This document shows positions 15,230-21,941 of a DNA stretch of 21,941 nt, piece by piece. This stretch comes from Bacteroidales bacterium (GTDB lineage Bacteria; Bacteroidota; Bacteroidia; Bacteroidales; SM23-62). The translations under genes and the position numbers were made by a program. The stretch spans positions 1-21,941 of the forward strand of contig JADHVS010000052.1 of NCBI GenBank assembly GCA_016783865.1, read 5' to 3'. The notes beneath the pieces were generated by a model. It saw nothing but the letters and a program-made list of their open reading frames with translations, made no database searches and had not been told where the DNA came from. Positions within the stretch are counted from its first letter, which is position 1, and each line of letters opens with the position of its first letter.

Positions 15230-16300
15230 TTAATTCTTTTTTTCAAATTCCTTCATGGCATCAACCAGTGCCTGAACGCTTTCAGCTGGCAACGCATTGT
15301 AGGTTGATGCCCTGAAGCCTCCTACCGAACGATGACCCTTGATCCCTATCATGCCTTTGCCCGTGGCAAATTCAAGAAAATCCGCCTCAAGGTCCTTATA
15401 AGAATCTTCCATTACAAAACAGATATTCATGATGGAACGATCGACAGCATCTTCCACAGTGCACTTAAACAGTTTATTCCTTTCAATTTCTTCATACAGC
15501 AAATTGGCTTTGTCATTATTCAATTTGTGAATGGCATCGATGCCACCTATCTCATTAAGCCATTTCAAGGTTTGCAGACAGGCATAAATTGGTACTACCG
15601 GAGGGGTGTTGTACAAAGAGTCATTTTCAATATGAATCTTATAATTGAGCATTGATGGTATGGAACGCGGCGGATCTCCCAGTATGTCATCTTTGATAAT
15701 GACAAGTGTAACACCTGAAGGTCCAAGGTTTTTCTGGGCTCCTCCATAGATGATCCCATATTTCGAAACATCCACCGGACGAGAGAAAATATCAGAGGAC
15801 ATGTCTGCAACCAGGGTGACTGGTGAATCGGGATCAGACTTAAATTCAGTTCCATATATGGTATTGTTGGTGGTAATATGGAAATAGTCCGCATCTGCAG
15901 GAACAGTATAATTTTTGGGGATATAACTGAAGTTTTTGTCTTTGGAAGAAGCCACTTCAACGGCTTCGCCGAATAATTTTGCCTCTTTCATGGCTTTGGA
16001 TGCCCATGAGCCGGTATTAAGATAAGCCGATTTATTTCTCATCAGATTATAAGGCACCATACAAAACTGCAAACTGGCACCTCCTCCCAGGAACAATACG
16101 GAATAACCCGCCGGAACATCAAGCAGTTCTTTTATCATTTCTCTGGCCGGATTGATCACATTATCAAATGCAGCACTTCTGTGTGAAATTGACATCAACG
16201 ATAATCCGGAACCATCCAGGTCAAGAATAGCCTTGGCTGTTTGTTTAATAGCAAACTCCGGTAATACAGAAGGGCCGGCATAGAAATTGTGCTTTTTCAT
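15230..16300 (-). CDS. serC: phosphoserine aminotransferase
   Basis: A PLP enzyme that transaminates 3-phosphohydroxypyruvate with glutamate to give O-phosphoserine; it may also act in PLP synthesis. Length is 356 residues, usual for the family. Recognisable parts are [10 protein letters not shown] at the N-terminus, ISHRS near 38-42, [11 protein letters not shown] at 69-79, [11 protein letters not shown] and the Schiff-base Lys K190 in [12 protein letters not shown]. The C-terminus has the substrate-binding [11 protein letters not shown] stretch. serA follows 105 bases later across a REP-like repeat. Upstream is a 252-base gap with three hairpins. Confidence 0.97.
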   Translation of the reverse strand: MKKHNFYAGPSVLPEFAIKQTAKAILDLDGSGLSLMSISHRSAAFDNVINPAREMIKELLDVPAGYSVLFLGGGASLQFCMVPYNLMRNKSAYLNTGSWASKAMKEAKLFGEAVEVASSKDKNFSYIPKNYTVPADADYFHITTNNTIYGTEFKSDPDSPVTLVADMSSDIFSRPVDVSKYGIIYGGAQKNLGPSGVTLVIIKDDILGDPPRSIPSMLNYKIHIENDSLYNTPPVVPIYACLQTLKWLNEIGGIDAIHKLNNDKANLLYEEIERNKLFKCTVEDAVDRSIMNICFVMEDSYKDLEADFLEFATGKGMIGIKGHRSVGGFRASTYNALPAESVQALVDAMKEFEKKN

Positions 16301-16382
16301 AATTGATTGATTTAGAGTATCTTAGAGCAATGGTTTGTATTATTAATTGACTGATACAAATTTGATAAATTTCTACCAGTTT

Positions 16383-16440
16383 CATGCGCTTAAAATTTAT
16401 AATTATTCGAAAAAAATAATCATAAATTTGAGAGCGCATG
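16383..16440. repeat. 58-bp near-perfect inverted repeat (H1) above serC
   Basis: CATGCGCT (16383-16390) pairs with AGCGCATG (16433-16440), and inside it AAATTTATAATTATT (16393-16407) pairs with 16415-16429 with one mismatch around a 7-base loop. Two bases are unpaired on one side and three on the other. The element is 83-140 bases upstream of the serC ATG and shares 16429-16440 with a second possible stem (H2). Confidence 0.8.
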
Positions 16441-16457
16441 CAACCGCTTCGCTCTCA
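16429..16457. repeat. alternative hairpin (H2) overlapping H1
   Basis: TGAGAGCG (16429-16436) pairs exactly with CGCTCTCA (16450-16457) around 13 bases. This stem uses bases that H1 also needs, so H1 and H2 cannot both form. It directly abuts the next hairpin (H3) at 16458. The arrangement resembles a two-state RNA switch or a composite binding site, but neither is shown. Confidence 0.6.
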
Positions 16458-16509
16458 CATGAATAATTTCATCATTTCTTTTGTGAACAAAATGATTAAA
16501 TTTTTCATG
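16458..16509. repeat. 52-bp inverted repeat (H3) between comB and serC
   Basis: CATGAATAATTTCATCATTT (16458-16477) pairs with 16490-16509 at 18 of 20 positions around a 12-base loop. Like H1, it begins and ends with CATG. It lies 44 bases beyond the comB stop codon on the minus strand and could act as an mRNA end or processing hairpin. No long T-run follows it on the minus strand. Confidence 0.7.
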
Positions 16510-16552
16510 TTCGTTTTTTACTGACAGATCTCAATATTTTATTACTACTTTT

Positions 16553-17287
16553 TTACTTCTTGCGGTGAGAGGCCGTAATGTAGTTTTCTTCAAGGACCGG
16601 GATCAATTCAGTAAGGTCGTATGTGTGACAATATCCGATGACATCATCCAGCTTGTTCTTTTTTAATCTGTGTCGCTGAGCAGCCTTTTCAATATATTGA
16701 AGCAGATCATCACTGGCTAGATTGTACAGGTCGACAGAAGCATGTACTGAATCACATATGGTTTCATAGCCGCCACTTTTTAACAGGAATTCTGATATCG
16801 CCCCGGCAAAAAGGGAATCCTCCAGGTTAAACTTGTTTTTCCAGGCAGCACAGAGTACGACAACATCCCTGTTTTCCTTTATCAGCCAATCACACAATGC
16901 GGTAAAATTAAGGTAGGCGCCGATCGCCACGCAATAACATTCACTGGCTTCATGGATTGCCTGTGTCCCGTTGGTCGTACTATAAACGATCTCCTTTCCC
17001 TTAATCCTTTCCGCTGTGAAATTGTACGGAGAATTTCCAAAGTCAGCAAAATCACGGACTATCCCATCTCTTTCGGCAGCCACCATATACCCCTTGTTCT
17101 TCATATTTTCCGCTTCTTCCAGTGTGCCGACCGGAATGATCTTATCAACTCCATTCATGAATGCAGTGACAATAGCTGAAGTGGCACGAAGAATATCAAC
17201 AATGACAACTATTGCTTCCCTGTTTTTGAAATGGGGAAACAGTACCGGGGAAAAACAAACCTCTATATTTCTTTTTTCAATAGACAT
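16553..17287 (-). CDS. comB: 2-phosphosulfolactate phosphatase (ComB family)
   Basis: A 244-residue protein of the ComB family, which removes phosphate from 2-phosphosulfolactate in coenzyme M and sulfolactate pathways. Visible family marks are VDILRATS (D31 region), an acidic AAERDGI near 70-75, GNSPYNF near 84-90 and the STTNGTQA motif at 103-110. Most bacteria with this family do not make coenzyme M, so the true product here may be sulfolactate or a related phosphoester. No comA (phosphosulfolactate synthase) is in the window. It lies between gcvT and serC on the same strand, with repeat-filled gaps on both sides, so co-transcription is uncertain. Confidence 0.88.
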   Translation of the reverse strand: MSIEKRNIEVCFSPVLFPHFKNREAIVVIVDILRATSAIVTAFMNGVDKIIPVGTLEEAENMKNKGYMVAAERDGIVRDFADFGNSPYNFTAERIKGKEIVYSTTNGTQAIHEASECYCVAIGAYLNFTALCDWLIKENRDVVVLCAAWKNKFNLEDSLFAGAISEFLLKSGGYETICDSVHASVDLYNLASDDLLQYIEKAAQRHRLKKNKLDDVIGYCHTYDLTELIPVLEENYITASHRKK

Positions 17288-17326
17288 CTCTTAATTATTG
17301 TTTTACCTTCAACTTGTAAGAGGTCG

Positions 17327-17361
17327 GGTTCCTGGTTCCTGGTTCCTGGTTCCTGGTTCTT
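17327..17361. repeat. GGTTCCT heptamer array
   Basis: Four exact 7-bp units GGTTCCT (17327-17354) and a fifth variant GGTTCTT (17355-17361). It lies in the 100-base gap between gcvT and comB, directly beside a second array with a different unit. Upstream, near 17310, AACTTGTAA resembles the degenerate unit of the 14141-14198 array. Confidence 0.92.
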
Positions 17362-17364
17362 CCG

Positions 17365-17392
17365 ATTCACGACTCACGATTCACGATTCACG
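17365..17392. repeat. ATTCACG heptamer array reaching into gcvT
   Basis: Units ATTCACG, ACTCACG, ATTCACG, ATTCACG run from 17365 to 17392. The last unit overlaps the end of gcvT: the TGA stop of gcvT (17388-17390 on the minus strand) is part of the repeat. The array therefore abuts and probably defines the 3' end of that coding region. Confidence 0.92.
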
Positions 17393-18476
17393 GTTTATAT
17401 ATTGGAAACGATACCACCTTCGCCTTTAATCTCTTGTTTCTTATCTGGATAAAGATCTCCTGTTCAGGATGGGCCATTTCGGGCGGAATATATCCCATAC
17501 CGATGCCCTTATTCATCATGGGCGACATAGTTCCTGAGGTAACCTCTCCAATTACTGTTCCTGATCCATCCAAAATTTCGTAATGTTGTCTGGGTATTCC
17601 CCTTTCCATCATTTCAAATCCAACCAGTTTCCGTTGAACACCATCATTCTTTTGTCTCCACAGGAAATCCCTGTCGATAAAATGATTATTATCTGTGAAT
17701 TTAGTGATCCACCCAAGTCCTGATTCGATGGAAGAGGTAGTATCATCAATATCATTTCCATACAGACAATACCCCATTTCCAGCCGCAGGGTATCACGTG
17801 CCGCCAGACCTGCAGGTTTAATTCCATACTCCTGCCCAGATTCCATCACCCTGTTCCATATCTTGTCAGCATCCTCATTCCTGAAGTATAATTCAAAACC
17901 ACCTGCTCCGGTATAGCCTGTCGCACTAATGATTACATCAGGAACGCCAGCGAATTCATCTACTACAAAATTGTAATAATTGATCTCGCCCAGGTTTACA
18001 GGAGTTATTTTTTGCATAGTTTCAATTGCATGGGGACCCTGTATAGCCAACTGAGAAATTTCATCGGATGCATTTTCCAGAACAGCACCTTCCTTATTTT
18101 GTCCGGTCAACCAGTTCCAGTCTTTTTCGATGTTTGCTGCATTAACTACGAGCAGGTATTTCGAGTCTCCCATGTGATAAACCAGCAGGTCATCCACAAT
18201 GCCTCCATTTCCGTTGGGAAAACAGGAATATTGTATTTTCCCTTCAACTAATTTTAGAAGGTCATTGCTTGTTACTCTCTGAAGAAATTCATTGGCCGCT
18301 GCGCCTTTTACCCAAAATTCTCCCATATGAGAGACATCAAAAACGCCAACTGCATTCCTCACATTAACATGTTCATCTTTGATTCCGGAGTATTCCAGGG
18401 GCATCTGAAATCCGGCAAAAGACACCATTTTTGCACCCAGGTTCCGATGTATCCTGAACAATGCAGTTTCTTTCAT
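17388..18476 (-). CDS. gcvT: glycine cleavage system T protein (aminomethyltransferase)
   Basis: Transfers the methylene carbon from the aminomethyl-lipoyl H protein to tetrahydrofolate, releasing ammonia. Length is 362 residues, usual for GcvT. Visible marks are [12 protein letters not shown] at 20-31, FDVSHMGE at 46-53, [10 protein letters not shown] at 91-100 with the catalytic Asp, [15 protein letters not shown] and the C-terminal [21 protein letters not shown]. No gcvH or gcvP is in the window. The ATG at 18476 lies 35 bases below a TAnnTTTG box. Its last codon and stop merge into a heptamer repeat. It provides C1 units and connects to the serine genes through glycine. Confidence 0.97.
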   Translation of the reverse strand: MKETALFRIHRNLGAKMVSFAGFQMPLEYSGIKDEHVNVRNAVGVFDVSHMGEFWVKGAAANEFLQRVTSNDLLKLVEGKIQYSCFPNGNGGIVDDLLVYHMGDSKYLLVVNAANIEKDWNWLTGQNKEGAVLENASDEISQLAIQGPHAIETMQKITPVNLGEINYYNFVVDEFAGVPDVIISATGYTGAGGFELYFRNEDADKIWNRVMESGQEYGIKPAGLAARDTLRLEMGYCLYGNDIDDTTSSIESGLGWITKFTDNNHFIDRDFLWRQKNDGVQRKLVGFEMMERGIPRQHYEILDGSGTVIGEVTSGTMSPMMNKGIGMGYIPPEMAHPEQEIFIQIRNKRLKAKVVSFPIYKP

Positions 18477-18510
18477 AACGTAGGGTTAAGTGGTAAGCTA
18501 CAGGAAAGCA

Positions 18511-18518
18511 CAAAAGTA
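18511..18518 (-). promoter_or_regulatory. -7 box for gcvT
   Basis: The minus strand reads TACTTTTG, matching TAnnTTTG, 35 bases above the gcvT ATG and directly after a terminator-like hairpin. An identical TACTTTTG lies at 18553-18560, just beyond the stop of the OmpA-family gene. Two copies in such a short gap make at least one a reasonable promoter. Confidence 0.45.
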
Positions 18519-18520
18519 AC

Positions 18521-18545
18521 AAAAAACGGGGGATGCCCTGTTTTT
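18521..18545 (-). terminator. terminator-like hairpin after the OmpA-family gene
   Basis: On the minus strand, AAAAAC and GGG pair with CCC and GTTTTT around a CAT loop, with small bulges, and the 3' arm ends in a T-run. It lies 23 bases beyond the stop at 18568 and just above the gcvT -7 box, so it could separate the two transcription units. The GC core is only 3 bp. Confidence 0.45.
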
Positions 18546-18567
18546 CACTTAACAAAAGTAAGTGCTA

Positions 18568-20643
18568 TTATTTGCTAAGAATCTTAAACTCAACCCGCCT
18601 GTTTTGTGCCCGGCCTTCAGCGGTATCGTTTGATGATATGGGTTGATTGAAGGCATATCCCACGGCATTCAGTCGCGAAGCATCGATTCCTCTTTCGACC
18701 AACCATTCCACAACGGATTCTGCCCTGGACTGAGACAGTTTGGTGTTTACTTTAAGAGATCCTGTATTATCAGTATGACCGGATATTTCCATCCTGATTG
18801 TAGGATTGCTCTGCATGAATTTCAATACCTGCTCAAGCTGAGTAAATGATTCTTCCTTGAGGGTGGCTTTAGCAGTTTCGAAGAATATGTTTTCCAGGAC
18901 TACGGTGGCTCCCACTTCAACCGGGTCCAGACCGAAATTACGAATAATCTCCTTATCTGTGGATTCCCCTGTTATATCCATGATATCCAGGAAAAACATA
19001 TAATCCCGCGCTGTTATCTCGAGGCCATAAGCCTTAGCTTCCGGCAAATTGACACGGTACATCCCTGTACCATCTGAAAGTGAAGTAGCAATTACCTGGC
19101 TCTTTTCAACATCTATGAATTCAAGTTTCGAAACAACACCTTCCTGTGTCTTTGTGTTGAAAACCATACCTGTAACAATAAAGGTTGTATCGATGGTTAA
19201 CTCCATGGGTGGATTAAAGAATCCATATTTCAGCGTATCCAGGATTCCGGCAATCAGTATATCTTCAGCACTCATCACCATTTCCTTCTCTGAACCCAGA
19301 AATACTATCCTGAAAATGTCTTTACCTCCTAAACCTCCCATACGGTTGGCTGAATAATACGCATATCTCCCTGTGGCATCCACGGTATAAAATACATCAT
19401 CATCTGGCGTATTGATTGGATAACCAAGGTTTTCCGGGCTTGACCACTCATTCAACTCGTTCAGGCTGGTTTTAAAAACATCATACCCTCCCATCGAATT
19501 ATGTCCCTTTGAGCTGAAATATAAGGTATTCCCATCCGAAGACATATGAACACACTCCTCATCATATTGAGTATTTATCTCTTTCCCTATGTTGACAGGT
19601 TTTTGCCATTTTCCCCTTTCATCCTTTTGTGAGATATAAATATCTCTGCCTCCGAAAGATTCTTTTGGATTGGCTGAGACGAAAAACAGTTGTCGTTCAT
19701 CCGGACTAACAGATATAGTAGTTTCCGTGAATTTGGAATTAAACCGGTTCGGCATTGATTTAGGTGAGACCCATTTATCATTTTTATATCGGCTTACATA
19801 AATATCGCCACCGTCTTTATCTCCCCTGTATATAAATATTTCCTTCCCGTCCCTCGAAAGACCTACAGCAGCAGAGTTGTGTTTCTTCGAATTAATGGAT
19901 TTACCCACATTCTGTGCCCTGGACCAGTTGTCGCCGATACGAACCGAGATATAAATATCTTCGAAGTATTTATTGTCATAGGCCGACCGCTTGGCTTTTT
20001 CATGGTGCTGCCTGCGGGAGGTAAAATAGAGCGTACTATCATTGAACGAAAAAACGGAATTATAATCATCCGCCGAACTGTTAATACTATCGCCCACATT
20101 ATTAATAATAACCCTTAATGGATCAGTAACCAATGCCTTGCCATTTTCACATTCTTCGATCCTTCGACTGATCATTGTAATTATTTCGGCTGCCTTTTTT
20201 GGATGAATTGATGATTTATGCTCATTGTATTCCTTTATGGCTTTATCAAACTCCAGTGTCTGGTGATATGCCATTGCAAGCATATAATGAATGTCTTCAG
20301 CAACCTGATTATTCAAAACATAGGCCTTCGTCAGGTAATTGATCGACTCAAACTTATCATCGGAGAACAGGTAACAAATACCGATCTTATAATTCAAGCC
20401 GTCATTTTCGCTGTTGTACCCGTAAGCAGCAAGGTATAATTCACGGGCTTCACGATAGGTACCTTTACCTGCCTTGAAAAATTTATCTCCCGCTTTGATG
20501 TTCTTCCAGGCTCCTTCGAGTCCCATCTCCTCACCAGTTCGAAAATCGGCTTTTTTTATCTTCACAAACTCCTGTGCGCATACAGACTGGTACAACACAC
20601 TAAAAATGAAAATATTTGCGAAGAGTAATAAGGTTTTACGCAT
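18568..20643 (-). CDS. PorE-like OmpA-family protein (TPR, PD40 propeller, CRD, OmpA)
   Basis: A 691-residue envelope protein. Domains in order: signal peptide 1-23 (SVCAQ end; Cys22 does not fit a lipobox well), TPR-like helices about 45-155, a WD40/PD40 beta-propeller about 190-450 (units such as SVSPDERQLFFVSA and MSSDGNTLYFSSKGHNSMGGYDVF), a carboxypeptidase-regulatory-like domain about 495-560, and an OmpA C-terminal peptidoglycan-binding domain from about 580 (IFFETAKATL, ISGHTDNTGS, LSQSRAESV, NRRVEFKI). This order matches PorE, which anchors the T9SS to peptidoglycan, though Bacteroidota carry several paralogues with the same layout. It starts 11 bases after a TPR gene, probably in one operon. 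Confidence 0.85.
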   Translation of the reverse strand: MRKTLLLFANIFIFSVLYQSVCAQEFVKIKKADFRTGEEMGLEGAWKNIKAGDKFFKAGKGTYREARELYLAAYGYNSENDGLNYKIGICYLFSDDKFESINYLTKAYVLNNQVAEDIHYMLAMAYHQTLEFDKAIKEYNEHKSSIHPKKAAEIITMISRRIEECENGKALVTDPLRVIINNVGDSINSSADDYNSVFSFNDSTLYFTSRRQHHEKAKRSAYDNKYFEDIYISVRIGDNWSRAQNVGKSINSKKHNSAAVGLSRDGKEIFIYRGDKDGGDIYVSRYKNDKWVSPKSMPNRFNSKFTETTISVSPDERQLFFVSANPKESFGGRDIYISQKDERGKWQKPVNIGKEINTQYDEECVHMSSDGNTLYFSSKGHNSMGGYDVFKTSLNELNEWSSPENLGYPINTPDDDVFYTVDATGRYAYYSANRMGGLGGKDIFRIVFLGSEKEMVMSAEDILIAGILDTLKYGFFNPPMELTIDTTFIVTGMVFNTKTQEGVVSKLEFIDVEKSQVIATSLSDGTGMYRVNLPEAKAYGLEITARDYMFFLDIMDITGESTDKEIIRNFGLDPVEVGATVVLENIFFETAKATLKEESFTQLEQVLKFMQSNPTIRMEISGHTDNTGSLKVNTKLSQSRAESVVEWLVERGIDASRLNAVGYAFNQPISSNDTAEGRAQNRRVEFKILSK

Positions 20644-20654
20644 TGTATATTGTT

Positions 20655-21713
20655 TTAATCACACTCTTTAATATATTCGGCAGCTTCTTCGATTCCCAGC
20701 TCAAGTGCTTTTCTCCAATCTGCACAGGCTCCTTCAAGATCACCCAGTAGTTCCCTCACAAAACCCCTGTTCAGGTAGGCACTGGAAAAGGCATCATCAC
20801 CTTCAATAGCACTATCTAACAGGGTAATTGCTTCCTGTATCCTGTTCATTTTAGCAAGGGTACTTCCTTTATTGTTTAAAGCCAGCAGATAGTCTTCCTG
20901 CATCCCGAGGACCATATTAAAATCCTCTAATGCTCCATCATAATCGCCTAATTGGAACCTGGCTCCTCCCCTGTTATTATAAGCCATATAAAAGGTGGAA
21001 TCCAGATTTATGGCAACAGAATAATCATCCACTGCGCCTTCAAAATCACCCAGGATCTTTCTTACACTTCCCATGTTATTGTAGGCAACCGGGAATTTAG
21101 GGTTATAATTTACAGCTTGCCGGTAATCATAGATGGCACCCTGGTAATCGCCCAGCAATCGTTTGGCTGATCCCCTGTCGTGATAAGCTAATGAGTACCT
21201 GCTGTTAAGTTCAAGGGCTTCGGTAAAATCAACGATAGCAGAAGTAAAGTCTTCTGTAACAAGATAATACAATCCACGATAATAATAGACAAACGATTCT
21301 TTATACCCAAGGTCAATGGCCAGCGACAGATCATTTAACACCTCCACACCAGGGTCTTCATCAAGATTAGTATAGCTGCGGTAAAAATAGGCCTCTCCGA
21401 GGTTACTGTTCATCTCAATCGCCATATTAAAATCCATTAGTGCAGCCTGGATATCCTGAAGCTCAAGATTGGTTTTGCCACGCATCAGATAGGCAAGGTC
21501 ATATTCGGGATTATAATCAAGAGAAGCAGAAAAATATTCCAGTGCACCCAGGTAATTCTCATCCTGAATACTCTGAATACCTTTATTATAGGCAATCTTT
21601 GCATTTTTCTTGTTCTTCAGACTAATTCCCTCTGTTCCTTGTCCCGGTAATTGAGTAAAAATGAACGAAAAAATAATTAGCCAGGATATGAGATGACAGG
21701 CCTTATTCATCAT
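20655..21713 (-). CDS. exported protein with nine TPR repeats
   Basis: A 352-residue protein with a signal peptide (about 1-25, ending QLPGQG) followed by nine nearly regular 34-residue TPR units to the C-terminus, for example AYHDRGSAKRLLGDYQGAIY and AYNNRGGARFQLGDYDGALE. The last unit reads GDLEGACADWRKALELG and the protein ends KECD, the same kind of ending as the TPR protein at 9429-10631. It likely acts as a periplasmic scaffold. Its stop is 11 bases before the PorE-like gene, so the two are co-transcribed and may work in one envelope complex. Two methionines (at 21713 and the next codon) are possible starts. Confidence 0.85.
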   Translation of the reverse strand: MMNKACHLISWLIIFSFIFTQLPGQGTEGISLKNKKNAKIAYNKGIQSIQDENYLGALEYFSASLDYNPEYDLAYLMRGKTNLELQDIQAALMDFNMAIEMNSNLGEAYFYRSYTNLDEDPGVEVLNDLSLAIDLGYKESFVYYYRGLYYLVTEDFTSAIVDFTEALELNSRYSLAYHDRGSAKRLLGDYQGAIYDYRQAVNYNPKFPVAYNNMGSVRKILGDFEGAVDDYSVAINLDSTFYMAYNNRGGARFQLGDYDGALEDFNMVLGMQEDYLLALNNKGSTLAKMNRIQEAITLLDSAIEGDDAFSSAYLNRGFVRELLGDLEGACADWRKALELGIEEAAEYIKECD

Positions 21714-21733
21714 GATCTAGTTGTTTTTAAAAA

Positions 21734-21752
21734 GGGAATATACGTATTTCCC
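21734..21752. promoter_or_regulatory. palindrome-like site above the TPR gene
   Basis: GGGAATATACGTATTTCCC is close to symmetric around TACGTA, with one extra base in the left arm, 21-39 bases above the TPR ATG. It might be an operator or simply the top of the leader. No regulator is known. Confidence 0.25.
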
Positions 21753-21941
21753 AGAATTCGGTTAAGAGACCTTCGCAAATTTTGTTTAAAATTAAAAAAA
21801 TCCGTTAATTTTCTATTTTTCCAAAATCCCTTTGGATTTTTAACTCGCTATCAAATATAGCAATCTTGCCATTGTTTCTTTTTGCCTGACCAACAATAAA
21901 ACTTTACGGGGTATTTTCGTCTCATCCTTTTTTGCTTCCTG
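21753..21941. other. upstream region and window edge
   Basis: No gene can be assigned. A hairpin AAAATCC (21823-21829) with GGATTTT (21834-21840) is followed by T on the plus strand. The minus strand reads TATATTTG at 21852-21859, an exact TAnnTTTG match that could be the distant promoter of the TPR operon. A minus-strand frame is open from the edge (21941) to a TAA at 21840-21842 and could be the last 33 codons of a gene cut by the window; the peptide was not recognised, and a second frame is open almost as far, so this is weak. Confidence 0.25.

Noticed and set aside
17388..18567. Glycine riboswitch upstream of gcvT
   Set aside because: The 91-base gap above gcvT is filled by a hairpin and -7-like boxes, and no glycine aptamer signature was recognised.

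Overview
The window looks like chromosomal DNA of a Bacteroidota bacterium, most probably Bacteroidales-like and moderately low in GC. Three things point that way. There is a gene for a protein with a type IX secretion (T9SS) C-terminal sorting domain and another for a PorE-like OmpA-family protein. The promoter-like boxes fit the Bacteroidota -7 consensus TAnnTTTG, and Shine-Dalgarno sequences are lacking. DUF6702, HupE-like and short SerA proteins of Bacteroidota type are present. I cannot name the genus. No rRNA, tRNA, CRISPR array, phage or insertion sequence was recognised.

Layout. Positions 1-148 are an unassigned edge that may hold a folded RNA. Positions 149-4696 (minus) carry pckA and ppdK, two enzymes of the PEP/pyruvate node, with a terminator between them. 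Positions 4873-5772 (minus) carry a Xer tyrosine recombinase. Directly upstream of it is a 52-codon stump of a HupE/UreJ-family gene, and divergent from that a DUF6702 gene. Positions 6574-6824 are almost entirely short tandem repeats and lead into a plus-strand run: a large T9SS cargo protein, an exported TPR protein and a small HEAT-like protein. Positions 11147-17287 (minus) are a serine/PLP block, in transcription order comB, serC, serA, DUF1015, yggS and a dihydroorotate-dehydrogenase-like gene. gcvT lies upstream of comB. Positions 18568-21713 (minus) are a two-gene unit of a TPR protein and the PorE-like OmpA protein.

How the genes fit together. SerA and SerC make phosphoserine from 3-phosphoglycerate. 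GcvT handles glycine-derived one-carbon units. YggS manages pyridoxal phosphate, the cofactor of SerC. DUF1015 carries a DGHHR motif and sits inside the serine block, so a role near serine or phosphoserine is a reasonable guess. ComB suggests a sulfonate branch near the PEP and phosphoserine pools. The T9SS cargo and the PorE-like protein imply that a type IX secretion system is encoded elsewhere in the genome.

The most unusual content lies between genes. Five gaps carry short repeats, mostly with 7-bp units and each gap with its own unit word. One array has twenty 8-bp units, GACTNGTA, in which only one position varies. One heptamer array supplies the gcvT stop codon. A 20-bp perfect palindrome sits inside another array. 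The serC-serA gap holds a REP-like inverted repeat. The comB-serC gap holds three large hairpins, two of which are mutually exclusive.
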